Shown here: positions 1 through 9,223 of the stretch, in pieces
How positions within the stretch are numbered: the stretch's first letter is position 1
Layout: every line of letters begins with the position of its first letter
Made by a program: the position numbers and the translations under genes
The notes under the pieces: generated by a model
Seen by the model: only the letters and a program-made list of their open reading frames with translations
Databases searched by the model: none
Told to the model about the DNA's origin: nothing
Source of the DNA: Flavobacteriaceae bacterium
GTDB taxonomy: Bacteria; Bacteroidota; Bacteroidia; Flavobacteriales; Flavobacteriaceae
NCBI GenBank assembly: GCA_021648755.1
Contig: JAKISG010000008.1
Coordinates: forward strand, 21,023 to 85,022
Direction: 5' to 3'
Length of the DNA stretch: 64,000 nucleotides

Positions 1-1793
1 GCTAATTGTGCTAAACGTGCGATTGGAGTCTCTACTTCTTTACCTGCGGTCATCATTAAGTCTGCAAATTCATCGATTACTAGGATTATATATGGTAAAA
101 ATCGATGTCCATTTTCAGGGTTTAATTTACGTGCTTTAAACTTTGTATTGTATTCTTTTATATTTCTAACAAAGGCATTTTTTAATAAGTTGTAGCGGTC
201 ATCCATTTCAATACAAAGTGAATTTAGTGTATTTACTACTTTAGAGGTATCTGTAATAATCGCTTCTTCAGCATCTGGTAATTTTGCCAAATAATGACGT
301 TCAATTTTATTAAATAGTGTTAATTCTACTTTTTTAGGATCAATTAAAACAAACTTAACTTCTGCAGGGTGTTTTTTGTATAATAATGAAGTTAAGACAG
401 CATTTAAGCCAACCGATTTACCTTGACCTGTTGCTCCAGCCATTAATAAGTGTGGCATTTTTGCTAAATCAGCAACATAAGTTTCGTTAGAAATAGTTTT
501 GCCAAAAGCAATAGGTAACTCCATATTTGCATTTTGAAATTTAACCGATGCTATTGCAGAACGCATAGAAACAATGGTCGATTTTTTATTTGGCACTTCA
601 ATGCCTATAGTGCCTTTTCCTGGCATTGGTGCAATAATACGAATACCAAGTGCCGCTAAAGACAAAGCAATATCGTCTTCTAAATTTTTAATTTTAGAAA
701 TTCGTATTCCTGCATCAGGAATTATTTCGTACAAAGTAATTGTTGGTCCGACAGTTGCTGCAATACTCTTAATACCTATTTTATAATCGTTTAAGGTAGT
801 TACAATTTTATTTTTATTTGCCTCTAACTCTGCTTTATTTATAGTAATCCCTTCTTTTCCATAGTCTTTTAATAAATCTAAAGTTGGGTATTTAAAGTTT
901 GATAGTTCTAAAGTTGGGTCAAATTCACCAAAATCTTCTACTAGTTTATTGCTTAAATTTTCGGTTAGATTTTCTTCTTTAAGAACTGGTTCTACTTCAA
1001 TTTCTAGTTCTTTATTTTCTAATTCATTAACATTTAAAATAAGCTCTTTTTCTGAGTCAATTGTTGATGTGTTTTTAATAGTTGGTTGTAAGTTCTCTAC
1101 ACTTAACTCAAATTTAGATTTTTCAGTTTCTAAATACCCATTTACATCTAAATCAATTTTAGCGTTAGTTTCTTCTTTATTTATAGTTGTATTAATTTTT
1201 TTTAGGTTGTCTTTCTTTGCTAAAATGTTATTTATTTTTTTTGGTTTCCATTTTAATTTAAAGATTAAATATAATAATACGGATAATATTAGTAAGAGAA
1301 TTACACCTATTCTACCGATATAATCTTGTAAAAAATCGTTTATCTCAAAACCAAAAATTCCTGCTAGATGTGTATCTTCATTTGTTAATAAAGCAATTAA
1401 TATGGAAGTAAAGATCATTAATAAAATAGACCAAAAAGCAATTTTCCGTACTTTTTTTAACGGAATAGCGATAATTAAATAAATGCCTGTTATAAAAATT
1501 AATATCGGAATTATAAATGCGCTTACACCAAACCCTTTATATATAAAAAAATGACTTACCGCACTTCCTATTTTACTTAATCCGTTTTTAGTAGTTGTAG
1601 TTCTTGTTGTAAATTCTATTAACTGGCTCTGATCTTGATGCCAATATGAAAAAAAAGAAACAAAAGCACTTAGTAAAAAAATGGCTAATAGTACAAAAAA
1701 AACACCAAACCCTAAATGGGTTTGCTGATTTTTGAAAAAAGAAACATGCTTATTTTCTTTTTTTATTTTGATTATTTTTTTCTTTTTTACCAT
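1..1793 (-). CDS. ftsK: DNA translocase FtsK, C-terminus cut by window edge
   Basis: Septum-located DNA pump that moves chromosome termini during division. The reading frame opens at the ATG at 1793 and stays open to base 1, giving 597 codons without the C-terminal gamma domain. The N-terminus is lysine-rich and is followed by about four hydrophobic segments (roughly residues 25-180), then an acidic linker, then the motor. Walker A (GATGQGKSVG) reads at about 425-455 and the Walker B-like VIDEFADLM at about 60-95 on the complementary strand. The last residues before the edge, ETPIARLAQLA, fit the FtsK core. It lies 55 bases downstream of dgkA on the same strand. The family assignment is firm; only the end is missing. 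Confidence 0.95.
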   Translation of the reverse strand, partial: MVKKKKIIKIKKENKHVSFFKNQQTHLGFGVFFVLLAIFLLSAFVSFFSYWHQDQSQLIEFTTRTTTTKNGLSKIGSAVSHFFIYKGFGVSAFIIPILIFITGIYLIIAIPLKKVRKIAFWSILLMIFTSILIALLTNEDTHLAGIFGFEINDFLQDYIGRIGVILLLILSVLLYLIFKLKWKPKKINNILAKKDNLKKINTTINKEETNAKIDLDVNGYLETEKSKFELSVENLQPTIKNTSTIDSEKELILNVNELENKELEIEVEPVLKEENLTENLSNKLVEDFGEFDPTLELSNFKYPTLDLLKDYGKEGITINKAELEANKNKIVTTLNDYKIGIKSIAATVGPTITLYEIIPDAGIRISKIKNLEDDIALSLAALGIRIIAPMPGKGTIGIEVPNKKSTIVSMRSAIASVKFQNANMELPIAFGKTISNETYVADLAKMPHLLMAGATGQGKSVGLNAVLTSLLYKKHPAEVKFVLIDPKKVELTLFNKIERHYLAKLPDAEEAIITDTSKVVNTLNSLCIEMDDRYNLLKNAFVRNIKEYNTKFKARKLNPENGHRFLPYIILVIDEFADLMMTAGKEVETPIARLAQL

Positions 1794-1848
1794 TCTTTTT
1801 TTTGGTCTTTTGAGTTTTCTTTTTTTAATTAATTTACATCAAAAACAT

Positions 1849-2220
1849 TTATATAAATTTAGGTACATAAATAGTTAAACCTATTATTATTGCTATTATT
1901 GTTGCAAATGTTGCTGCACCAGCAGAAATATCTTTTATAAAACCGATACGTTCGTGATAATCTTTATGTACAAAATCGCATAGTTTTTCAATGCCAGTAT
2001 TTAAAGATTCAGCTACTAAAACTAAGCCAATAGCTAGTAGTTGAAACATCCATTCTATAGCAGAAATTTGCATTACAAAACCAAGTATTATAACGGCAAT
2101 ACCGAAACCAAATTGCACCATAATACTATGTTCGGTAGTCACTAATAAATAAGCACCTTTAAAAGCAAATTTTAGACTTTTAATTCTGCCTTTTATAAAA
2201 CTATCGCTAGGATCTTTCAT
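1849..2220 (-). CDS. dgkA: Diacylglycerol kinase / undecaprenol kinase family protein
   Basis: Small integral-membrane lipid kinase of 123 residues, the usual family length. It phosphorylates diacylglycerol or undecaprenol with ATP and recycles membrane lipid carriers. Three hydrophobic helices are visible (about 48-65, 57-75 and 100-118). The family signature ESLNTGIEKLCDFV lies at about 70-83, with the catalytic/metal-binding Glu residues, and KDISAGAA follows at about 96-103. It is read towards ftsK with a 55-base gap, an arrangement seen in flavobacteria. Which lipid it prefers cannot be told from sequence. A TATTTTTG promoter element lies 16 bases upstream of the ATG. Confidence 0.9.
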   Translation of the reverse strand: MKDPSDSFIKGRIKSLKFAFKGAYLLVTTEHSIMVQFGFGIAVIILGFVMQISAIEWMFQLLAIGLVLVAESLNTGIEKLCDFVHKDYHERIGFIKDISAGAATFATIIAIIIGLTIYVPKFI

Positions 2221-2236
2221 CTCTAAAATTTTGTTT

Positions 2237-2244
2237 CAAAAATA
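2237..2244 (-). promoter_or_regulatory. -7 element (TATTTTTG) for dgkA
   Basis: On the minus strand this reads TATTTTTG, an exact fit to the Bacteroidota -7 consensus TAnnTTTG, ending 16 bases before the dgkA ATG. A clear -33 TTTG at normal spacing is not seen. Confidence 0.5.
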
Positions 2245-2380
2245 CAAATTTATATTTATGATGCTTATATAAATAGAATATTTATAGAAACTAATCTAAG
2301 AGTACAAAATTTAGAAAAATTAAAATCAAAAATTAAGGCTTAAATTTTTGATATTTTTTTACAGAGTAAAATAATTTCAT

Positions 2381-2388
2381 TATATTTG
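2381..2388 (+). promoter_or_regulatory. Orphan -7 element (TATATTTG)
   Basis: Exact match to TAnnTTTG on the plus strand, 379 bases upstream of the first ligase ATG. No open frame follows directly. It could give the ligase a long leader, drive an unrecognised RNA, or be chance in AT-rich DNA. Confidence 0.25.
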
Positions 2389-2766
2389 CAATAGAAGTCA
2401 AAAAAAGCATTAAAAAAAACGCGTATTTTTGTTCAAAAATTTAGCAGCGCCTTAATTTTTTAGATAAATTTTATGCCCATTATTTATTAAATTAGTTAAG
2501 GTTGCTGTTTTTTAAAAACAAGCACTATATTTTATAATTTTTTTATCCTTTTGGGTAATTAAATTTAATATTTTACGACCATAAGCAAGTATAAATGCGT
2601 CTTTATTTTCGTGCTTTTCTGTAGTTTTTTTGTACCTATAGTATCTAAAGGGTAGTTAAATTTTTTTGATTTTTTATTTTTAGTATTATCCAAACTAAAA
2701 AGAACTAATTTAGTTTTTTATAAATTATTTTTGTAATTTGCATCCTTTCAATAAAACCAAATTTTT

Positions 2767-4542
2767 ATGACTAAAATTACTCGTACTTTTGATTTTTTAG
2801 ATTATCAACTAAAGAATAAACCAATCAAAAATGCTTTGACTACAAAATATAACGGTAAATGGGTATCAACATCTACCCAAGAATTTATAAAAAAAGCAAA
2901 TCAAATAAGTAGAGGTCTTTTAAGATTAGGTATTAAGCCTAATTCTAAAATTGCTGTAATTTCTAGTTCAAATAGAACAGAATGGAATATTTTAGACATG
3001 GGTATTTTACAAATTGGCGCTCAAAATGTGCCTATATATCCAACCATTTCTTCAGATGATTATTTATATATTTTTAACCACTCTGAAGTTACCCATTGTT
3101 TTTTATCAGACATAACACTATACGAAAAAGCAAATAGTATAAAATCACAAGTAAAATCATTAAAAGAAATATATTCTTTTGAGGATATTAAAGGTTGTAA
3201 GAATTGGGATGAGGTATTAAAATTAGGTGAAGATGATAGTAATCAAAAAGAAGTAGAAAAATTAAAAAAAGAAGTAAAAACAACAGATTTAGCAACTATT
3301 ATTTATACCTCTGGCACTACAGGGAGGCCTAAAGGGGTTATGCTCTCACATAAAAACATAGTTAGTAACGTCATAGCAAGTATTAAAAGATTACCTGAGT
3401 TTGATAAAAATTCTAAAGTATTAAGTTTTTTACCAGTTTGTCACGTTTTTGAAAGAATGTTGCTATATTTATATATTTATAATAGTTCATCTATCTACTT
3501 TGCAGAATCTATTGAAAAATTAAAGGATAACCTTACCGAAGTAAAACCTGTTTTTATGAGTGTAGTACCTAGGCTTTTAGAAAAAATTTACGACGGTATT
3601 ATTGCTAAAGGTTCTGAATTAAAAGGAATTAAAAAAATACTTTTCTTTTGGGCAGTAAAAATGGGATTAAAATATAAGCCCTATGAAGAGAATGGTTGGT
3701 TTTACGAAAAGAAATTAAGTTTAGCTCAGAAATTAATTTTTAGCAAATGGAAAGCAGCATTAGGAGGTAATTTACAAACAATGGTTTCAGGAAGTGCAGC
3801 ACTTCAACCAAGGCTAACCAGGATTTTTACTGCAGCAGGAATGCCCGTAATGGAAGGTTACGGTTTAACCGAAACCTCACCAGTAGTAACTGTAAATCAA
3901 TATGAAAATCATTACTTTAGAATTGGCTCAGTTGGTAAAGCAATAGCGCATGTTGAAATTAAAATTGCTACAGATGGTGAAATTTTAGTCAAAGGTCCAA
4001 ATGTAATGATGGGCTATTATAAAGATCCTAAAAAAACTGCTGAAGTCATGACTGGTGAATACTTTCATACAGGTGATAAAGGTAGAATTGACAAAGATGG
4101 ATTTTTAAAAATAACAGGTAGAAAAAAAGAAATTTTTAAAACATCTGGCGGTAAATATATCTCTCCAGTTTTATTAGAAAATGAGTTAAAACAATCGCCG
4201 TTTATTGAGCAATTAGTAGTTCTTGGCGAAGGACAAAAAATGGCTACTGCAATTATTCAATTAAATTTTGATTTTGTTAAAGATTGGTCTAGCCAAGAAG
4301 GTATTATCTGGGGCAATACAAATGAAGAGTTAATTAGTAACACAGAAATAATAGCAAAAATTCAAGAAGAAATTAATGAAAAAAATAAAAAATTTGGTAA
4401 ATGGGAGACCATAAAACTATTTGAATTGACTCCAGAGGTTTGGTCTGTTGAAAATAATTTACTAACACCTACTTTTAAGACTAAAAGAAATGAGATTCAT
4501 AAAAAATATGCTCATCTATATGACAAATTATATAAAAATTAA
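2767..4542 (+). CDS. Long-chain fatty acid-CoA ligase (AMP-forming), copy 1
   Basis: Adenylate-forming enzyme that activates long-chain fatty acids to acyl-CoA for beta-oxidation or lipid synthesis. Its 591 residues match the membrane-associated FadD15-like long-chain group. Visible motifs: P-loop TSGTTGRPKG at 181-190, the A5 motif GYGLTETSP at 364-372, the hinge-region TGD near 434-436 and GRKKE near 449-453, with SGGKYISP after it. All key residues of the family are present. A near-consensus promoter (taatttg) lies about 25 bases upstream of the ATG. A second copy starts at 5155, about 55-60% similar by eye, so the pair looks like a local duplication. Confidence 0.92.
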   Translation: MTKITRTFDFLDYQLKNKPIKNALTTKYNGKWVSTSTQEFIKKANQISRGLLRLGIKPNSKIAVISSSNRTEWNILDMGILQIGAQNVPIYPTISSDDYLYIFNHSEVTHCFLSDITLYEKANSIKSQVKSLKEIYSFEDIKGCKNWDEVLKLGEDDSNQKEVEKLKKEVKTTDLATIIYTSGTTGRPKGVMLSHKNIVSNVIASIKRLPEFDKNSKVLSFLPVCHVFERMLLYLYIYNSSSIYFAESIEKLKDNLTEVKPVFMSVVPRLLEKIYDGIIAKGSELKGIKKILFFWAVKMGLKYKPYEENGWFYEKKLSLAQKLIFSKWKAALGGNLQTMVSGSAALQPRLTRIFTAAGMPVMEGYGLTETSPVVTVNQYENHYFRIGSVGKAIAHVEIKIATDGEILVKGPNVMMGYYKDPKKTAEVMTGEYFHTGDKGRIDKDGFLKITGRKKEIFKTSGGKYISPVLLENELKQSPFIEQLVVLGEGQKMATAIIQLNFDFVKDWSSQEGIIWGNTNEELISNTEIIAKIQEEINEKNKKFGKWETIKLFELTPEVWSVENNLLTPTFKTKRNEIHKKYAHLYDKLYKN

Positions 4543-4573
4543 TTTTTACTAAATAATATTTAATTTATTAATT

Positions 4574-4581
4574 TATCTTTG
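4574..4581 (+). promoter_or_regulatory. -7 element (TATCTTTG) for PAS gene
   Basis: Exact TAnnTTTG match 21 bases upstream of the PAS-protein ATG. It implies that the PAS gene and the following ligase have their own transcript, separate from ligase copy 1. Confidence 0.6.
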
Positions 4582-4602
4582 CTTTTTTACGATAAATAAC
4601 TT

Positions 4603-5121
4603 ATGATTAATAGACCAGAACCTTTAGATAAAGAAAAACATGTAGCCAATACAAAATCTATCATGTGTAAAACAGATACAGATGGCCATATTGAATATGC
4701 AAATGAATATTTTGTAGAATTAGCAGGTTATGATGAAGGAGAAATTATGGGTGAAAGTTTAGATATCATTAGCCACCCAGAAACACCAAAACTGATATCT
4801 AAATATATTTGGGAGCAGATTAATAAAAAACATAAAGTTTATGCTATAATTAAATACCTTTCAAAATCTGGGCATTTTTATTGGTTGCAACTAAAGTTTG
4901 ATTATAAAGTTAGTGAGGTAACTAGAGAAGTAATAAATATTTATCTTTATGCATCAGTACCATCTAGAAATGCAATTTTAGAACTAGAAAAATTTTATAA
5001 AAAATTGACTAAAATTGAAACTGAATCTAATCTAGAAATTGCAAAAAAATATTTTAATGGTTATCTAGAAAATTCAAATTTAACTTACGATAGTTTTATA
5101 GAAAAATATTTACAAACATAA
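4603..5121 (+). CDS. Stand-alone PAS domain protein
   Basis: A 172-residue soluble protein consisting of one PAS sensor domain (about 18-125) and a C-terminal helical tail. The Aer/redox-type signature is visible: MCKTDTDGHIEYAN (21-34), LAGYDEGEIMG (40-50) and SHPE (57-60). There is no kinase, GGDEF, HTH or methyl-accepting domain and no membrane segment, so any output must go through a partner. It has its own promoter and sits 33 bases before ligase copy 2, probably co-transcribed with it. Ligand (flavin, haem, lipid or none) is unknown. A role in fatty-acid sensing is only inferred from the neighbours. Confidence 0.8.
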   Translation: MINRPEPLDKEKHVANTKSIMCKTDTDGHIEYANEYFVELAGYDEGEIMGESLDIISHPETPKLISKYIWEQINKKHKVYAIIKYLSKSGHFYWLQLKFDYKVSEVTREVINIYLYASVPSRNAILELEKFYKKLTKIETESNLEIAKKYFNGYLENSNLTYDSFIEKYLQT

Positions 5122-5154
5122 ATAATAATAATAATAAGCATTATAAAGGGGATA

Positions 5155-6924
5155 ATGACTACAATAAAAAGACTTTTTGACATACCAAATTTTCAACTAA
5201 AAAATTATAACCTATCTGTTGCATTTGTAACAAAATACCATGGTGAATGGCAAGCAATTTCTTCTAAAGATTATGTTGAAAAAGCAAATAATTTAAGTAA
5301 ATCTTTATTAGAATTAGGTATTCAAATAAATGATAAAATTGCTATAATTACCAATAGAACAAGAACAGAATGGCATATAACTGATATTGGTTTAATGCAA
5401 ATTGGTGCTCAAAGTGTACCTATTTATGACTCTACCAGTGCAAATGAAATGGAATATATTTTCAATCATGCAGAAATTAAATACTGTTTTGTTGCAACCG
5501 AAGAAATATTTATTAAAATAAATAACCTTAAAGATAAAATACCTACTTTAAAAGAAATAATATCTTTTGATATAATTAAACAATGTAACTCTCTTAATAA
5601 TTTATTAATTATTGGTAAAGGATTAAATAATTTAAATGATGTAGAACTAATAAAAAATAAAATTAAGGAAGATGATTTAGCAACCATTATTTACACTTCT
5701 GGAACAACCGATAAGCCAAAGGGTGTAATGTTGAGTCATAAAAATGTAATTAGCAATGTGTTAGCATGTACCTCAATGCTGCCAATTATAGAAGAAAAAA
5801 CCCTTAAATCCTTAAGTTTTTTACCAGTTAGCCATATTTTTGAAAGAATGATGCTATATTTATATCAATATACTGGAGCCTCTATTTATTTTGCAGAGAG
5901 CATAGATACTATTTCAGCAGATTTAAATGTAGTAAAACCACATATAATAACAGCTGTGCCTAGACTTATTGAAAAAATACACGACGGTATTCTTGCCAAA
6001 GGAAACCAATTAAGTGGTATTAAAAAAAGACTTTTTAATTGGGCTATAGAATTAGGATATGCCTATAAGCCTGATGGAAAAAACGGTAGTAAATACGAAC
6101 GGAACCTTAAAAGAGCTAGAAAATTAATTTTCAGTAAATGGAAAGCAGCTCTAGGTGGTAATATCAAAGTTATTTTTTGTGGTAGTTCAAAATTACAACC
6201 AAAATTGGCAAGAATTTTCTGTGCTGCTGAATTATATTTGATGGATGGTTACGGGCTTACAGAAACTTCACCAGTAATTTCGGCTAATGCAGTTAGTAAA
6301 GGAATGAATAAAATAGGTAGTATCGGAAAGCCTATTAGTAACGTTGCCATAAAAATTGCAGCAGATGGTGAAATATTAATAAAAGGACCTGGGGTTATGC
6401 AAGGTTACTATAAAAATTCAGAAAAAACTAAACAGACTATTAAGCATGATTACCTTTACACAGGTGATTTGGGAAAATTAGATGATGAAGGTTTTTTATA
6501 TATAACTGGTAGAAAAAAAGAGATTTTTAAAACATCTGGCGGAAAATATATAAGCCCATCAAAGATAGAAATTGCATTAAAAAAATCTATTCTAATTGAA
6601 CAGGCTGTTGTTATTGGTGAAGGTGAAAAAATGCCTGCAGTAATAATTCAACCTAATTTTGAGTGGTTCATAAATAAATATCCAAATTTAAACAATATTG
6701 AACTTATTAAAAATAATGAAGCAATAAACTTAATTCAAAAAGAAATAGATTTAGTAAATCACTCTTTAGGTCAATGGGAAAAAATTAAAAATTTTGAATT
6801 AACTCCAGATGAATGGTCAGTAGCTGCAGGTCATTTAACACCAACATTAAAAGTAAAAAAAGATATTATTAAAACTAAATATTATATTTTATATAATAAA
6901 ATTTACAGACCTTTTCAAGAATAA
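5155..6924 (+). CDS. Long-chain fatty acid-CoA ligase (AMP-forming), copy 2
   Basis: Paralogue of the 2767-4542 ligase, 589 residues, same layout: P-loop at about 181-190, GYGLTETSP near 364-372, GRKKE and SGGKYISP near 449-465. Unlike copy 1, the P-loop reads TSGTTDKPKG: the usual Gly at residue 186 is Asp. This residue is normally invariant (TSGTTGxPKG), so kinetics or nucleotide binding may differ. The remaining motifs are intact, so it is not obviously dead. It follows the PAS gene by 33 bases containing an (ATA)n run and a purine-rich aaagggg just before the ATG. It ends 17 bases before the convergent helicase gene. Confidence 0.9.
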   Translation: MTTIKRLFDIPNFQLKNYNLSVAFVTKYHGEWQAISSKDYVEKANNLSKSLLELGIQINDKIAIITNRTRTEWHITDIGLMQIGAQSVPIYDSTSANEMEYIFNHAEIKYCFVATEEIFIKINNLKDKIPTLKEIISFDIIKQCNSLNNLLIIGKGLNNLNDVELIKNKIKEDDLATIIYTSGTTDKPKGVMLSHKNVISNVLACTSMLPIIEEKTLKSLSFLPVSHIFERMMLYLYQYTGASIYFAESIDTISADLNVVKPHIITAVPRLIEKIHDGILAKGNQLSGIKKRLFNWAIELGYAYKPDGKNGSKYERNLKRARKLIFSKWKAALGGNIKVIFCGSSKLQPKLARIFCAAELYLMDGYGLTETSPVISANAVSKGMNKIGSIGKPISNVAIKIAADGEILIKGPGVMQGYYKNSEKTKQTIKHDYLYTGDLGKLDDEGFLYITGRKKEIFKTSGGKYISPSKIEIALKKSILIEQAVVIGEGEKMPAVIIQPNFEWFINKYPNLNNIELIKNNEAINLIQKEIDLVNHSLGQWEKIKNFELTPDEWSVAAGHLTPTLKVKKDIIKTKYYILYNKIYRPFQE

Positions 6925-6941
6925 AATTTACTAACCTTTAT

Positions 6942-8447
6942 TTAATCTATTGCTTGAGATATTTTAGTTCGTAATTGTCTTTTATAATCGTCTTCTAGCC
7001 ATTTTACATAATTTTTCGTATTTTTAATTATGCAGTAAGAATATTGTTTAACTCTATGTGTAATGTCATCGTTTAGTAACTTCATTAAAGTTAACGCATC
7101 ATAAACATCTTCACTATTTTCTATACATATTTGTACATGTTGATTTATTGAGTTATCTAATACTGTTTTAGATTTTAAACCATTACTGGTAACTAAATCA
7201 TATTCTTTTTTAATATTAAATGCAACAGACTTAGACTTTTTAAATTGGACTCTTACCTCATCTGGCATTTGATAAGTAAAATTGCGCTCTAAATCCTCAT
7301 CATTCGCTAAGTTTTCTAAAAAATAGTTTGGTGACCTAAATATTTGTTGCCAATTTATATTTGCTGTCCATGGTCCAAATCTTGCAATATTATTACCTAA
7401 GTCTATTAACTTAAAAGTTTTTTTATTACTTAGAACTCTAGACCCCCTACCAATCATCTGAAAATAGAGTGCTAAAGACTTCGTTGCACGATTCATAATA
7501 ATTGTTTCAATAGTTGGCTCATCAAAACCAGTAGTTAGAATACCAACAGAAGTCAAAATTGCACCAGGTGTTTCTTTAAACCAAGTTAAAATTTCTTTCC
7601 GCTCCTGCTTAGCAACGGTACTATCTAAATTACGTACTTTATAACCTGCTTCTTTAAACGTTTCATATACATACCAAGAAGTTCTAATACCATTATTAAA
7701 AATTAATGTTTTAGTCTCTTTTGCACATTGTTCGTAAGCATTTAATAACTTACTTTGCATTAATTGATTTACATATAATTCTTCAGATGATTTAACTGTA
7801 TAATCACCATTCATACCTACTCTTAAAGCTGTTAAGCCTACATTATAAGTATGAGGGATCGCTGCAGATAAAAAACCCGCTTCTATCAAAGATGGTATTG
7901 ATTCACCAACTAAAAGTTCATGATAAATATCTTTTAGAGGCGTTTCAATATTAGAACTTAAAGGTGTTGCTGTTACTCCTAGAATAAAACAGGATTCAAA
8001 ATATTTAAATAATTTTCTAAACGAGTTGTAATGTGCTTCATCAATAATTATAAGACCTATATTACTTAATTCAATTTTTTCTTCTTTAAGTCTATTATTT
8101 AAGGTCTCAACCATTGCTACAAAACACATGTAATCATCTTGATCAGGTAACTCTTTAACTTGACTATTTATTACTTTATTAGGTACTTTAAACTCAGTTA
8201 ACATTGCAGAGGTTTGCTTATATAGTTCAACTCTGTGTGTTAATATGATAACCTTTTTATTTGTTTTTTTAATAAACTTTCTTGCAATCTCTGAAAATAT
8301 GACTGTTTTCCCGCCACCAGTAGGTAGTTGATATAGCAGATTATAATAACCTGGCAATTCATCAATCTTTTTAAGAATAGACTCAATAGCATTTTTTTGA
8401 TAATTATATAATGTCTTACTCTCTAATTTCAAATGTGTGTCACTCAT
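6942..8447 (-). CDS. DEAD/DEAH-box (SF2) helicase
   Basis: ATP-dependent nucleic-acid helicase of 501 residues, similar to the ResIII/SSL2 type. Visible SF2 motifs: Walker A LPTGGGKT (41-48), motif Ia region LTHRVEL (about 69-75), motif II DEAH (136-139), motif III-like GVTATPL (157-163) and motif VI QMIGRGSR in the second RecA lobe. A C-terminal segment of about 110 residues follows the helicase core and has no recognised domain. No nuclease or methyltransferase gene is adjacent, so it is not part of a visible restriction system. It has its own TAnnTTTG promoter. Confidence 0.88.
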   Translation of the reverse strand: MSDTHLKLESKTLYNYQKNAIESILKKIDELPGYYNLLYQLPTGGGKTVIFSEIARKFIKKTNKKVIILTHRVELYKQTSAMLTEFKVPNKVINSQVKELPDQDDYMCFVAMVETLNNRLKEEKIELSNIGLIIIDEAHYNSFRKLFKYFESCFILGVTATPLSSNIETPLKDIYHELLVGESIPSLIEAGFLSAAIPHTYNVGLTALRVGMNGDYTVKSSEELYVNQLMQSKLLNAYEQCAKETKTLIFNNGIRTSWYVYETFKEAGYKVRNLDSTVAKQERKEILTWFKETPGAILTSVGILTTGFDEPTIETIIMNRATKSLALYFQMIGRGSRVLSNKKTFKLIDLGNNIARFGPWTANINWQQIFRSPNYFLENLANDEDLERNFTYQMPDEVRVQFKKSKSVAFNIKKEYDLVTSNGLKSKTVLDNSINQHVQICIENSEDVYDALTLMKLLNDDITHRVKQYSYCIIKNTKNYVKWLEDDYKRQLRTKISQAID

Positions 8448-8479
8448 CTAATAATTATTTTTTGCTATTAAATATTTTG

Positions 8480-8487
8480 CAAAAATA
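8480..8487 (-). promoter_or_regulatory. -7 element (TATTTTTG) for helicase
   Basis: On the minus strand TATTTTTG matches TAnnTTTG, with about 32 bases to the helicase ATG. Confidence 0.5.
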
Positions 8488-8545
8488 CACACTTTTATAG
8501 GTAATTATTCTATAATTAGCACAAAATATTTTAAATTTACAATAA

Positions 8546-9223
8546 TTAACTTCTAAGGTGACTATTTTGAGGATTAGGGAAAAAGAAGTTTTCTATCAAT
8601 ACTAGGTAGTTTATTGCATTTGGGCCTTCCATAAATAATAAATCTAAAATACTTAAATTTTCAATAAACTCGTATTTATTAGAAAATACTTGTGTGTATT
8701 TAGGGAAGTTGCAGTTAGTTTCTTTTTTTGAGTTTACCAAGTAACGAAAATCATTTACGACCTCTTTTTTATAAAAATTATTCTTTTCATAATTTTTTTT
8801 AAGAGGTAATAAGCGACAAACAATTTCAAATATCTTAATATTTAAATCGATTAAATAAGTTTCTTTTTTATTAAAAATTGTTTTTAAATCATCTATATAA
8901 TATTCAAAAAATGGCGAAGAACGGTAAGCTGTATTTAAAGATTTTAAATGTAATTTTTGCCAGTTTTCAATATAATCAATTTTAATTTCTTTAGTTTTTT
9001 GTTTGCCTGAAATTTTTTGAACAGGTATGTTTAGTAATTGTTTGCCGTTTGCTCCTAAGATATAACACCTATTTCTGTAAGTTTGTTTTTGAAAATTGTC
9101 TTCAATTTCAAAAATTAACTTTTCTACTTGTAACATTTTTGCTGTCTGAAAAATGGTTGAGAAATAAGTTGGGTGAAAAATTGAAAATTCTGTATTCTGA
9201 TTTTTATATTTTGAATTATTCAT
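8546..9223 (-). CDS. WbqC family protein
   Basis: A 225-residue soluble protein of the WbqC-like family, found in O-antigen and other biosynthesis contexts; its reaction is not established. Family features visible are the N-terminal HPTYF segment, the FQKQTYRNRC segment around 50, and the conserved NTAYRSSPFFEYY block near 105-117. I place the start at the ATG at 9223, because a longer in-frame version would overlap lepB by 150 bases; with this start the overlap is 8 bases, as in translationally coupled genes. It is the last gene of the parA-to-wbqC run. Confidence 0.82.
   Translation of the reverse strand: MNNSKYKNQNTEFSIFHPTYFSTIFQTAKMLQVEKLIFEIEDNFQKQTYRNRCYILGANGKQLLNIPVQKISGKQKTKEIKIDYIENWQKLHLKSLNTAYRSSPFFEYYIDDLKTIFNKKETYLIDLNIKIFEIVCRLLPLKKNYEKNNFYKKEVVNDFRYLVNSKKETNCNFPKYTQVFSNKYEFIENLSILDLLFMEGPNAINYLVLIENFFFPNPQNSHLRS

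Larger units (their letters stand above)
2221..2766. other. Intergenic region with decayed coding-like stretch
   Basis: This 546-base gap lies between the divergent dgkA and the first acyl-CoA ligase. It holds the dgkA promoter, an exact TATATTTG element at 2381-2388 (plus strand) with no gene after it, and an A/T-rich spacer. On the minus strand from about 2700 to 2516 there are about 60 codons of protein-like sequence ending in a stop, but reading needs one frame change at a run of A and there is no start codon. I could not identify the product. No tRNA or terminator was found. Confidence 0.4.

Noticed and set aside
949..1323. 124-codon open frame on the plus strand
   Set aside because: Lies opposite the ftsK linker region and has serine/phenylalanine-rich shadow composition.
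2400..2520. Decayed tRNA after the TATATTTG element (agcgccttaa...)
   Set aside because: No acceptor or T-arm pairing could be built and no GTTCGA-type T loop is present.
6942..8447. Helicase as the R subunit of a restriction or defence system
   Set aside because: No methylase, nuclease or other defence gene is adjacent; flanking genes are metabolic.
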